A DNA stretch of 31,851 nt from GCA-2733415 sp965178635 (lineage in GTDB: Bacteria; Bacteroidota; Bacteroidia; Flavobacteriales; Flavobacteriaceae), in contig CBCXVT010000006.1 in the NCBI GenBank assembly GCA_965178635.1, forward strand, positions 1 through 31,851, written 5' to 3'. Within the stretch, counting starts at the first letter, position 1; each line of letters starts with the position of its first letter. The notes below the pieces were generated by a model, which was not told the origin of the DNA, made no database searches, and was given only the letters and a program-made list of their open reading frames with translations. A program made the translations under genes and the position numbers. Below, piece by piece: positions 24,363 to 31,821 of the stretch.

Positions 24363-25480
24363 TGTTCAGTTACATACTATTTTTGTGTATTATTGGAAGC
24401 TATTTTTTATTAATTCTGATGTTTATCATCGGATTTGATAAATTAGAAAACAATCAGAAAAATAATGAATCATGTATTCCTTTTTCTGTGATTATTCCAT
24501 TCAGAAATGAAGCAAACAATTTACCTGGTTTATTGCAATCTATTTCAGAATTAGCTTATGACACATTTCTTTTTGAAATTTTATTAGTTGATGATGACTC
24601 TACAGATGAATCTGTTCAACTTATTAAAGCATTTAGAATTCAGAATCCGCAATTTTCCATTTCAATAATTGAAAATAAGAGACAGTCTAATTCACCTAAA
24701 AAAGATGCGATAACCACAGCAATAAATCACACAAAATTCAATTGGATTATTAGCACTGACGCCGATTGTATTCTGCCAAAAAACTGGCTGAATTGTTATT
24801 CTAATTTTATTGACGCACACAATCCCAATATGATTGTTGCACCAGTTAGTTTAGAAAGCAATACTACGTTTTTACAGCAATTTCAACTCATTGATTTTTT
24901 AAGTATGCAAGGCGCAACTATTGGAGGCTTTGGTATACAGCAACCATTTATGGCAAATGGTGCTAACCTTGCCTACCAAAAAGAACTCTTTTTAAAATTA
25001 AATGGTTTTGAAAACAACAACACAATTGCTAGTGGTGATGATGTCTTTTTATTAGAAAACTTTATGGACTATCAAAAGGATAAAGTCTTATTTCTAAAAG
25101 ACAAAGCAGCTTTAGTAACAACCTTTTCTGTATCAACTTGGAATACACTCATAAATCAACGTAAACGCTGGGCAGCAAAAGCAACCCATTTTTCAAATTC
25201 ATTTACAAAAATTGTAGGTGTACTCGTGTTTTTTGCAAATTGTGTTTCCATATTATCTTTACCATTAGCTATTTTCAATAGTAATTTCATTTGGTTATTT
25301 CTGTTGAAAACTGCAATTGATACGATTCTTATTTATAAAACTGCAAAATTTTATCAGCAACGAATAAACACCCTAGCATATTTTAAAACTCTCATATTCT
25401 ATCCATTTTTCACCGCATATATTGCCATAACAAGTATGGTTACTACTTTTAAATGGAAAGACAGGGCTTTTAAGAAGTAA
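24359..25480 (+). CDS. Membrane-bound family 2 glycosyltransferase
   Basis: This 373-residue protein has an N-terminal membrane helix (about 5-25), a GT-A catalytic domain (about 42-275) and two or three C-terminal helices (about 285-365). Catalytic motifs are SVIIPFRNEANNLPG, LLVDDDSTDES (UDP-binding Asp), the DxD motif STDADC (about 132-137), GDDVFLLENF (about 226) and NQRKRWAAK, a QxxRW-like motif (about 266) seen in processive enzymes and in relatives acting on lipids. It should transfer a sugar from a nucleotide donor to a lipid or polysaccharide acceptor at the inner membrane. The 4-bp overlap with the flippase-like gene suggests a joint glycolipid or envelope-glycan function. The donor and acceptor are not known. 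Confidence 0.92.
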   Translation: MMFSYILFLCIIGSYFLLILMFIIGFDKLENNQKNNESCIPFSVIIPFRNEANNLPGLLQSISELAYDTFLFEILLVDDDSTDESVQLIKAFRIQNPQFSISIIENKRQSNSPKKDAITTAINHTKFNWIISTDADCILPKNWLNCYSNFIDAHNPNMIVAPVSLESNTTFLQQFQLIDFLSMQGATIGGFGIQQPFMANGANLAYQKELFLKLNGFENNNTIASGDDVFLLENFMDYQKDKVLFLKDKAALVTTFSVSTWNTLINQRKRWAAKATHFSNSFTKIVGVLVFFANCVSILSLPLAIFNSNFIWLFLLKTAIDTILIYKTAKFYQQRINTLAYFKTLIFYPFFTAYIAITSMVTTFKWKDRAFKK

Positions 25481-25567
25481 TCTGGTACAATTAGAAATAT
25501 ATTTTTTACTTTTATCAAAATTCCTCAAAATGAGGTCTATTATTAAATAATATAAAATTTTATTTCG

Positions 25568-26443
25568 ATGAATAAAATCCTAACTATAGTTCTATTTGCC
25601 TTATTTTTTAGCGCAACATCTCATGCACAAATCACACATTCAGTTGATGGAAAAGAAGTTCAATTAACTGAAGAAATTACAGGAAACGCTTCATTATTTC
25701 ATACGGTTATTGATGGACAATTTCGTTATTTTATTAAAAAAGATGATACAATAACGGAATTAACCAACACGAAGGATGAAAATGGAACGTATCAAGGTGA
25801 ATACAAAGAAATTTTAAGCATTCTAACTGCAGATGCTGCCATGGCAGTTGCAGATGTGAACTTGACTTTAGATAGCTTAAGAACGTTTATTGATCAATAC
25901 AATAAAAAATCTGACATTGATTATAGGTTACAAGCAGAACGTCCGAAAGCCAAAGCTAGACTTGGCGCTTTTGCAGGAATGTCTAATAATCCATTTGTTT
26001 CAAACCCTGACAATACGTTTGTACCAGTTTTTGGAGCAGAAATTGAAGTATATGATGAAAAGAGAACACGTCATTCATTAGCACTTGGTTTTAAACAAAG
26101 CTTGAAATCTGATGATTTTAAATATTCATCAAGCCAGTTTGGTATTCATTACCGATTTAGAATATTAAACAAAGAATCTTTTTCGCTTTATCCACAAGTG
26201 ACTCTAGCAACTTACACGTTTTCATCAATAGAATATACTACTGAAGTAGCAGGGATAGGTACAACTCACAAGGAATCTGGATCTGCTTTAGATGCTCCTG
26301 TAATTTTAGGTTTAGGTGCTGATATCAAATTAGGAAATGGCTATATTACTTTATCTGCAAATGAACTAGCAGCATTGGTTAATTTTGAAAACCAAGGCAA
26401 CACACCAATAGATATCAGATTAGGGTATAAATTGAATTTATAA
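25568..26443 (+). CDS. Secreted outer-membrane beta-barrel protein, unknown function
   Basis: This 291-residue protein has a clear signal peptide (MNKILTIVLFALFFSATSHA, then QITHS). The first part of the mature chain (about 20-125) is a small mixed domain with charged residues and no motif I can name. The second part (about 128-291) has barrel-like strands: ARLGAFAGMSNNPF, VFGAEIEVYDEKRTRHSLALGF, FGIHYRFRIL, FSLYPQVTLATYTF, VILGLGADIKL and the final IDIRLGYKLNL. It is therefore probably an outer-membrane barrel with a periplasmic N-domain. No named family is recognised. An 87-bp AT-rich gap separates it from the glycosyltransferase gene. A P-loop kinase gene follows after 12 bp. Confidence 0.8.
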   Translation: MNKILTIVLFALFFSATSHAQITHSVDGKEVQLTEEITGNASLFHTVIDGQFRYFIKKDDTITELTNTKDENGTYQGEYKEILSILTADAAMAVADVNLTLDSLRTFIDQYNKKSDIDYRLQAERPKAKARLGAFAGMSNNPFVSNPDNTFVPVFGAEIEVYDEKRTRHSLALGFKQSLKSDDFKYSSSQFGIHYRFRILNKESFSLYPQVTLATYTFSSIEYTTEVAGIGTTHKESGSALDAPVILGLGADIKLGNGYITLSANELAALVNFENQGNTPIDIRLGYKLNL

Positions 26444-26455
26444 AACTAATACCTA

Positions 26456-26944
26456 GTGATACATTTAATTGTTGGGAATACTGGTTCTGGAAAAACGACG
26501 TATTCAAATACACTGAAAAAGAAAACTAATGGTGTAATCTTTTCTATTGATAAATGGAATAATACCTTATTTATACCAGACAAAAAATCAACTGATGGAT
26601 TAGAATGGTTTCTTGAAAGGATTGAACGATCAGAAGATATTATAATGAGTTTAGTTGAGCAATTAGAAAACTCTAAAACTGATTCTATCCTTGACTTAGG
26701 CCTATCAAAAATTGAACACAGAAACAAGTTTAGAGAATTTGCAAGCTTGAATGGTTTTCAGCTAAAAACTCATTTCTTAGACATTTCAAAAGAAACGCGA
26801 TATAACAGAGTTATAAAACGAAACACTGAAAAAGGAGATACCTTTGAATTTGAAGTAAGTAAAGACGATTTTGATTTCATGGAAAATTGGTTTGAAAAAC
26901 CAACAAAAATTGAAATGAAAAACGGGGTAATAATTACCGAATAA
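26456..26944 (+). CDS. Small P-loop kinase (AAA_33/zeta-toxin-like NTPase)
   Basis: This 162-residue cytoplasmic protein opens with a Walker A motif, GNTGSGKTT (about 7-15). FSIDKWNNTLF follows, with the Asp expected in the kinase Walker B or substrate site. A later SILDLGLSKIEHR strand and an arginine-rich lid segment KETRYNRVIKRN complete the pattern of small metabolite kinases (AAA_33, similar in layout to chloramphenicol phosphotransferase and zeta toxins). The substrate is unknown. The start is GTG at 26456: the Walker A motif is only six residues away and an in-frame TAA lies at 26447-26449, so no ATG start is available. It is 12 bp after the barrel gene; no antitoxin-like gene is next to it, so a toxin role is unlikely. 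Confidence 0.83.
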   Translation: MIHLIVGNTGSGKTTYSNTLKKKTNGVIFSIDKWNNTLFIPDKKSTDGLEWFLERIERSEDIIMSLVEQLENSKTDSILDLGLSKIEHRNKFREFASLNGFQLKTHFLDISKETRYNRVIKRNTEKGDTFEFEVSKDDFDFMENWFEKPTKIEMKNGVIITE

Positions 26945-26975
26945 AAACGATTACTTTTTACTTCTATAATTGATA

Positions 26976-27497
26976 TCAGTCTAAACCGCTCTCTTCAGAA
27001 AAACTACCAAGTACACGTATTGGAATAGTAAATTGAGTAGTGACAGCTATCAGTTCTCCTGAACGCGTTTTTTTATACGCTGGTTTAATTTCTGGTAAAG
27101 CAACAATACTCTTTGTTACTAGTTCTGTAATGTTTGGTATTTGCTCTTTTAATAAAGGTGTAATTTCTAAATTAATGATATTTACACTTCCTGAGTTTGT
27201 AACCTCAATAGTTGCTTGAAAACTTGCATCCAATTCATTACTTAATGTCAGGTCTTCTTCAGAAAAAGAATGAGATATATACTGACTTAATGTTGTGATA
27301 AAACAAGCTTTCTCTATATCACTATTGCTATTTTCAGTTTCACAACTTTCAAACACTGGGTATTTATCAACCGAAGTTTTATCTACTTCAAGTAATTTTT
27401 CTTGAACGAGATCATTAGTTGCGTGTATCTTTTTATTTTCAAAATAATTGCAAGAACACAATAATAACAACCCAAATATGTAACAGTATGTTTTCAA
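26976..27497 (-). CDS. Lipoprotein with a TonB_C-like domain, paralogous to the BlaR1 tail
   Basis: This 173-residue protein starts with a hydrophobic signal ending in the lipobox LCSC (Cys16), so it should be a lipoprotein. The start codon is TTG (27497-27495): an in-frame TAA lies four codons upstream and there is no ATG. Residues about 58-165 resemble the C-terminal domain of the M56 sensor encoded just upstream. Both have PxFxxC, then a second conserved Cys in the K/A-CF motif 17-18 residues later, a Phe-rich helix, a strand pair around a Gly or Ser turn, and an I/V-P-I-x-V end. This pattern is typical of TonB_C-like domains in Bacteroidota. A promoter with good spacing precedes it. The partner and function are unknown. 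Confidence 0.82.
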   Translation of the reverse strand: MKTYCYIFGLLLLCSCNYFENKKIHATNDLVQEKLLEVDKTSVDKYPVFESCETENSNSDIEKACFITTLSQYISHSFSEEDLTLSNELDASFQATIEVTNSGSVNIINLEITPLLKEQIPNITELVTKSIVALPEIKPAYKKTRSGELIAVTTQFTIPIRVLGSFSEESGLD

Positions 27498-27522
27498 GTA
27501 TAAGTTTTAGACTGGAAAAATA

Positions 27523-27551
27523 CAAAATTATAGCAACACATTAATAACCAA
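27523..27551 (-). promoter_or_regulatory. Promoter of the TonB_C-like lipoprotein gene
   Basis: TTG (27551-27549), 18 bp, then TAATTTTG (27530-27523): an exact match to the Flavobacterium form TTG-N17-23-TAnnTTTG. The implied transcript start is about 20 bases before the TTG start codon of the lipoprotein gene. Confidence 0.6.
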
Positions 27552-27562
27552 CAGTTATTAAT
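27540..27562. repeat. Inverted repeat over the -33 element of the lipoprotein promoter
   Basis: ATTAATAAC (27540-27548) and GTTATTAAT (27554-27562) are perfect 9-bp complements with a 5-base centre that holds the TTG of the promoter. The position suits an operator bound by a dimeric regulator; it could also be the second of two terminator hairpins after the M56 gene. Confidence 0.5.
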
Positions 27563-27565
27563 CAT

Positions 27566-27607
27566 TACACCAGAGATAAAAGTCAATTATCTTTAACCTC
27601 TGGTGTA
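27566..27607 (-). terminator. Hairpin after the M56 sensor gene
   Basis: TACACCAGAG (27566-27575) and CTCTGGTGTA (27598-27607) are perfect 10-bp complements around a 22-base loop, 10 bp after the stop of the M56 gene. The minus-strand T-run is weak, so it may terminate or only stabilise the transcript. Confidence 0.5.
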
Positions 27608-27616
27608 TCAAATTAT

Positions 27617-29005
27617 TTAATTTACTTGAAAAACAATTGGTAATCTATAAGGTACAGTTACAGCCTTTCCGTCATGTATACCAGGTTGTAACTTTGGCAA
27701 TGTGTTTATAACACGTTTCGCTTCTTCTGCTAATCCTGTGTGTGGCGCTCTAACTTTTACATCAGTAATTTCACCTAATTTATCAATTTTAAAAGTAACT
27801 AATATTTTTTGACGGCCAGTTAAATTTAAATCATTCGCTAATTTGGTATTGAAGTTATTAGCCACATGTGTTGATATGCTTTTACTAAAACATTTTTTCA
27901 ATTCTTCTGACATTGCATTTTCGTCACAGCCAGGGAATATTGGAGACTGATCTAAAGTTTTAAATGAGATTTCAGATGTTGTTGTTTCTTCCTCAGTTTC
28001 ATTTGCTGTTAATTTATAAATTTCTTGAATTGCTATTCGCTCTTCCTCTGTGACAACCCCATTTCTAGTAATAGAGTTTTTAAGTGCCTCAACATGTTCC
28101 AATACTGTAATCAACTCTATATCATTCGAGCTTTTACCAGAATTACAAGATGTAACTAAGAGCATAACAATTATAACCGGAACAGTTAATACATACTTGA
28201 TTTTTGAAATTTTGTTTGATTGTTTTTTTGTTAACATAATAATTCGTTTTTTGATTAATGATGATGAATAAAATTGATTGACTAACGAAAACTGTGCGAC
28301 GTTAAAGGTTTTTGCTAACAGGCTTTCGTAATAGTTTTGTTGGTATTTTGAAGCACTTTTATCGGCGATGAACTCGTGTACTTCTGTAATTCTTTTTTGA
28401 TATATATAAATTAATGGGTTAAACCAAAAGAGGACTCTTAACACTTCAAACCATAATAAATCTATAGTATGCTTATGTTTTACATGAACTTTTTCATGTT
28501 TCAAAATACTCTCTTTTTGCCCCTTTTTTAATTGATCACCTAAAAAAATGACATTTAAAAATGAAAATGCAGCTTCAGAATTTTCAAGAGTTGTTATAGA
28601 ATACCCTCTCTTTTTAATTGATGTATTTAAATATTTAAACAACCCAATTCTAACAAGTTTATAAAGTAATACTGCCGAAAACACAATCACACCTGTGTAC
28701 CATAATAACAAGACATAATTAATTGATGCATTATGCAAAATTATTGTATCAAGGTTTTCAGTTACAGGTAAATTTCCTGGTGTGGTTTGACCAATTATAA
28801 CAGCAGGTAAGTTAATAACATACTCCGATGGGATGACTTTAGAAAACGATTGCAATTTTATAAATGGCAAAATCATTGATAACAGCGAAGTCCCTAATAA
28901 ATAAGCACGATTCCAGTTAAAAAAAGTTTCCTTTTTCAATAGCAACTCATAAATCATTAAAAATATAAGTTGAAATGTAACTATTTGTAAAAGTATTGTT
29001 TCCAT
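27617..29005 (-). CDS. BlaR1/MecR1-type M56 metallopeptidase sensor with C-terminal TonB_C-like domain
   Basis: This 462-residue integral membrane protein has N-terminal helices at about 5-22, 35-50 and 95-118, and a further one at about 270-288. Between the last two lies the M56 zinc site: HEKVH (170-174) and the glutamate motif EVHEFIAD (208-215). After the last helix comes a short linker and a TonB_C-like domain (about 355-462) with PIFPGC, KKCF and LVTFKIDKLGEI, in place of the penicillin-binding sensor domain of BlaR1. In BlaR1 systems the M56 part triggers cleavage of the BlaI repressor. The gene starts 3 bp after the BlaI-type gene, so the pair forms one operon. The ligand sensed here is unknown but is unlikely to be a beta-lactam. 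Confidence 0.92.
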   Translation of the reverse strand: METILLQIVTFQLIFLMIYELLLKKETFFNWNRAYLLGTSLLSMILPFIKLQSFSKVIPSEYVINLPAVIIGQTTPGNLPVTENLDTIILHNASINYVLLLWYTGVIVFSAVLLYKLVRIGLFKYLNTSIKKRGYSITTLENSEAAFSFLNVIFLGDQLKKGQKESILKHEKVHVKHKHTIDLLWFEVLRVLFWFNPLIYIYQKRITEVHEFIADKSASKYQQNYYESLLAKTFNVAQFSLVNQFYSSSLIKKRIIMLTKKQSNKISKIKYVLTVPVIIVMLLVTSCNSGKSSNDIELITVLEHVEALKNSITRNGVVTEEERIAIQEIYKLTANETEEETTTSEISFKTLDQSPIFPGCDENAMSEELKKCFSKSISTHVANNFNTKLANDLNLTGRQKILVTFKIDKLGEITDVKVRAPHTGLAEEAKRVINTLPKLQPGIHDGKAVTVPYRLPIVFQVN

Positions 29006-29008
29006 AAC

Positions 29009-29368
29009 TTATTGTTTCGAATTTAACTCTTTCAATATGGCCTCTAAATCACTTACAGAAATATCATTATTCTTAGTAAAATATGATACCATACTCTTGA
29101 AAGAGCCTTGAAAATACCCTTCAACTAATTTCTGTGCAGATTGCTTACTATAGTTTTCTTTAGCTACTAAAGGAAAATAAATATAGCCTTTACCTTTTTT
29201 CCTATGGTCTACAAACTCTTTTGTTTCCAAGATTCTTATAATAGTTGATACCGTATTATAAGCTGGTTTTGGCTCAGGAAACAGTTCAATTATCGCTTTT
29301 ACAGAGGCTTCTTTTAAACTCCATAAATATTGCATTACGTCTTCCTCTGCTCGTGTTAATTGCTTCAT
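29009..29368 (-). CDS. BlaI/MecI/CopY-family transcriptional repressor
   Basis: This 119-residue protein has the winged helix-turn-helix of the BlaI family: LTRAEEDVMQYLWSL at the start, then PAYNTVSTIIRILETKEFV (recognition helix) and KKGKGYIYFPLV (wing). The C-terminal half forms the dimerisation part. Such repressors bind inverted repeats of the form TACAnnTGTA and are cleaved after the membrane M56 sensor is triggered. Here the sensor gene follows after 3 bp. Upstream, a TACAAATGTA box sits directly on the gene's own -7 element, which predicts autorepression. The gene is divergent from a DUF456 gene, which the same protein may also control. Confidence 0.95.
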   Translation of the reverse strand: MKQLTRAEEDVMQYLWSLKEASVKAIIELFPEPKPAYNTVSTIIRILETKEFVDHRKKGKGYIYFPLVAKENYSKQSAQKLVEGYFQGSFKSMVSYFTKNNDISVSDLEAILKELNSKQ

Positions 29369-29391
29369 GCTTTACTACGTGTAATTATTCA

Positions 29392-29465
29392 AACTAAAAA
29401 CTTAGTTATACAAATGTAACTAAAAATATAGTTTAAACTAATTTTTTAGTTACAAAGTTTGTAAC
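29392..29465. promoter_or_regulatory. BlaI-type operator array and blaI-like promoter
   Basis: TACAAATGTA (29409-29418) fits the BlaI/CopY box TACAnnTGTA. On the minus strand its bases 29418-29411 read TACATTTG, an exact TAnnTTTG -7 box for the repressor gene, so the operator covers the promoter. Around it lie two copies of AACTAA-N4-TTAGTT (29392-29407 and 29436-29451), the arms TTAGTTA/TAACTAA (29402-29423), the palindrome TAGTTTAAACTA (29429-29440) and the 17-bp palindrome GTTACAAAGTTTGTAAC (29449-29465). The density of symmetric sites fills the gap between the divergent genes. Confidence 0.65.
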
Positions 29466-29503
29466 AAATATTAAAATAGGACGTCAAATACTTAAAACAA
29501 CAC

Positions 29504-29989
29504 ATGGATATTCTACTAATTAGTATTGGATTTATTTTAATTATTGGCGGTATTATCGGAAGTTTTCTTCCTGTTATACCTGGGCCTATTACCAGTTGGT
29601 TTGGTTTATTATTTTTATACTTAAGTAGTATGGTTCCAATTAATTATATCGTTTTGGTAATTACCCTTATTATCGCAATTGGTATTTTTATTTTGGATTA
29701 TTTTATACCTGCCATGGGCGCAAAGCGTTTTGGAGGTTCTAAATATGGAGTAATTGGTACTACTGTTGGATTAGTTTTGGGACTCATATTCTTCCCGCCA
29801 TTCGGAATCATTATTGGGCCTTTTGTAGGTGCTTTAATAGGAGAGTTAATATACGGCACAAAATCAAACATAGCTATAAAAGCTGCTTTCGGTTCCTTGC
29901 TTGGTTTACTTACCTCAGTATTCTTAAAATTCTTTGTAGCAATAGTTTATGCTGGAATATTTATTTGGGAATTTTTTAAACACTTATAA
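29504..29989 (+). CDS. DUF456 family membrane protein
   Basis: This 161-residue protein is almost wholly hydrophobic, with four or five membrane helices and glycine-rich turns. It fits the DUF456 family: an early helix with IIGGIIGSFLPVIPGPITSW, then FILDYFIPAMGAKRFGGSKYGVIG, and GLIFFPPFGIIIGPFVGALIGEL. The glycine-zipper-like repeats suggest close helix packing. The family has no established function. The gene is divergent from the BlaI-type repressor, and its upstream region is the operator-rich gap, so it may be under the same control (inference). Its last 6 bp overlap the end of the converging MATE gene, leaving no room for a terminator between them. Confidence 0.85.
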   Translation: MDILLISIGFILIIGGIIGSFLPVIPGPITSWFGLLFLYLSSMVPINYIVLVITLIIAIGIFILDYFIPAMGAKRFGGSKYGVIGTTVGLVLGLIFFPPFGIIIGPFVGALIGELIYGTKSNIAIKAAFGSLLGLLTSVFLKFFVAIVYAGIFIWEFFKHL

Positions 29990-31306
29990 TTTCTGACCAA
30001 TATTTTTAAAGTCTAGTTTTAAAAATAAACCTCTAAGGAATATCCAAACGATAAAAGCTATCCAAATACCATGAAGTTTTAAATCGAAATAATCAGTGAA
30101 TAATACAACAGGTATAAATCCAAAAAAAGTTGAAATCAATAATACATTTCGCAATTTTTTCATTTTACCCATACCCTTATACATTCCGTCATAAATAAAG
30201 GCAACTGCACACAAAGGCTGCATAGCAATAGCTAACCAAAACGTGTCATAAAAAGCAGCTCTTACCAATTCATTATTAGAATATAACCTTCCTATTGGGA
30301 AATAAAACAACCCTAAAACTACAAATAACATAACACCAACAACAACACCATATTTGGTTAGTTTTCTCCTTAAAATAGTTAAGTTTTCAAAATCATTTGC
30401 GCCAAATAATTTTCCCGACATCATATTTCCAGCACTAGCATAACCGTCAATAACAAAAGCACATATAAACCAGATATTAATTGATATGGTGTAAGCATTT
30501 ATATACTCAATACCATAACTGGTTGCATAATAACTTGACACATTTAATGCAATATTTAAAGCCAATGTCCTCACAAAAAGGTTGACAATCATCCCCATTA
30601 AATTTTTAATCTCTTTATTAAAAGGTAGACTAAACTTAATAGGAATTTGTGTTTTCTTAGTCAAGAAATAAAATGACATAATTAACATCACAGCTTGAGA
30701 AATAACACTAGCATAAGCAGCGCCTTTTAATCCTAAGGCAGGAATAAGCCCATCTATTCCAAAAACTAAAAGTAGGTCCAAACCTAAATTAAATACTAAA
30801 CCCACTAAGGCAATTAACATTGGGTAGTAAGTGTTTTGCAAACCTCTGAAAGTACCAATAATAGCGAATGTGACTAAAAGCAAAGGAAACCCGAGTGCTC
30901 TTATTTGGTAATAATCTACACAGTAATCTAACACTAATCCCTTAGCATTATAGAGACTAAAAATTTCCTTTGCAAACGGATAGGTTGTTCCTAAAATAAA
31001 TAAGCTAATACCTACAATTATTAATATGGCTTGAATTGGTAGATTTTTAACGTCATCTAACTTTCCAGCACCTAAATATTGCGATACAATAGAAGATATA
31101 GCACTTCTACTTTGCCCTAGCATCCAAATTAACGCATTTAAAAATACAGAAACCAGACCTACGGCGGCGGCGGCTTCTGCGCTATGTTTTGGTAAATTAC
31201 CAATAATGGCTAGATCAGTAGCTGATATAATTGGCTCAGCAATTCCAGCTATTAACGCAGGAATTGCTAATTTATTAATGCTCTTAAAACTTAAATCTAC
31301 TTTCAA
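29984..31306 (-). CDS. MATE family efflux transporter (DinF-like)
   Basis: This 440-residue polytopic protein has twelve predicted membrane helices in two similar halves, as in multidrug and toxic compound extrusion transporters. The N-terminus LAIPALIAGIAEPIISATDLAIIGNL is characteristic, and GTFRGLQNTYYPMLIALVG is a typical helix pair of the DinF-like branch. It should export organic cations or metabolites in exchange for Na+ or H+; the substrate cannot be told. Length is normal. It starts 11 bp after the stop of the GNAT gene on the same strand, so the two are probably one operon. Its stop overlaps the end of the DUF456 gene by 6 bp in tail-to-tail orientation. Confidence 0.94.
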   Translation of the reverse strand: MKVDLSFKSINKLAIPALIAGIAEPIISATDLAIIGNLPKHSAEAAAAVGLVSVFLNALIWMLGQSRSAISSIVSQYLGAGKLDDVKNLPIQAILIIVGISLFILGTTYPFAKEIFSLYNAKGLVLDYCVDYYQIRALGFPLLLVTFAIIGTFRGLQNTYYPMLIALVGLVFNLGLDLLLVFGIDGLIPALGLKGAAYASVISQAVMLIMSFYFLTKKTQIPIKFSLPFNKEIKNLMGMIVNLFVRTLALNIALNVSSYYATSYGIEYINAYTISINIWFICAFVIDGYASAGNMMSGKLFGANDFENLTILRRKLTKYGVVVGVMLFVVLGLFYFPIGRLYSNNELVRAAFYDTFWLAIAMQPLCAVAFIYDGMYKGMGKMKKLRNVLLISTFFGFIPVVLFTDYFDLKLHGIWIAFIVWIFLRGLFLKLDFKNIGQKL

Positions 31307-31317
31307 TAATCCTGATA

Positions 31318-31821
31318 TTATAAAACTAATTCATAACAGTGAAATGAGTATTCACTTTGGCGAGGAAAATATATTTTTCCTAATCTTTGGTAACCACGTG
31401 TTTGGTAAAATTTATTATTTCTATCATTTACACTAAAGGTATCTAACCTAACAGAAATAAAATTCTGTTCTATAGCGTAATTTTCTGCAAAGTTCATCAA
31501 TTGCTGAGCCCTACCTTGACCTTGATAATCAGGATGCACAGCCAAACGATGTATGTAACAATTATGTTGAGTAGGTGTTAACCAATCTACAGTTTTGTAC
31601 TCTTCATCAATGATATTTGAAATAACTATAGACCCAATAATTTTATCATCTTCTTTTAAAACCCATAATTGGTTTAACTCAATATCATTATCAAACACTT
31701 CAGCAGATGGATATTCATCATTCCATTGGTAAATACCTTTTGAAATCATGTCCTTTGCACAGGCTCTAGTCACTTGTATGAGTTTCGAAACATCTGATTT
31801 TAAAGCTTGTAAAATCATCAT
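31318..31821 (-). CDS. GNAT family N-acetyltransferase
   Basis: This 167-residue cytoplasmic protein has the GNAT fold. The acetyl-CoA-binding motif A is IHRLAVHPDYQGQGRAQQLM (about residues 90-109), with the Q-x-x-G-x-A/G loop as QGQGRA. Motif B follows as ISVRLDTFSVNDRNNKFYQTRGYQRLG, which includes the typical NxxxxxFYxxxGY end. The substrate is unknown: amines of small molecules or protein N-termini are both possible. Two tandem ATG codons stand at 31821 and 31818. The MATE gene follows after 11 bp, so the enzyme could modify a compound that the transporter exports, but this is inference from position only. Confidence 0.93.
   Translation of the reverse strand: MMILQALKSDVSKLIQVTRACAKDMISKGIYQWNDEYPSAEVFDNDIELNQLWVLKEDDKIIGSIVISNIIDEEYKTVDWLTPTQHNCYIHRLAVHPDYQGQGRAQQLMNFAENYAIEQNFISVRLDTFSVNDRNNKFYQTRGYQRLGKIYFPRQSEYSFHCYELVL

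Noticed and set aside
26456..26944. P-loop kinase as a zeta-type toxin of a toxin-antitoxin pair
   Set aside because: The fold is similar, but there is no small antitoxin gene next to it; the neighbours are a beta-barrel gene and a converging lipoprotein gene.
27617..29368. BlaI/BlaR1 pair as a beta-lactam resistance locus
   Set aside because: There is no beta-lactamase gene nearby and the sensor lacks a penicillin-binding domain; its outer domain is TonB_C-like.
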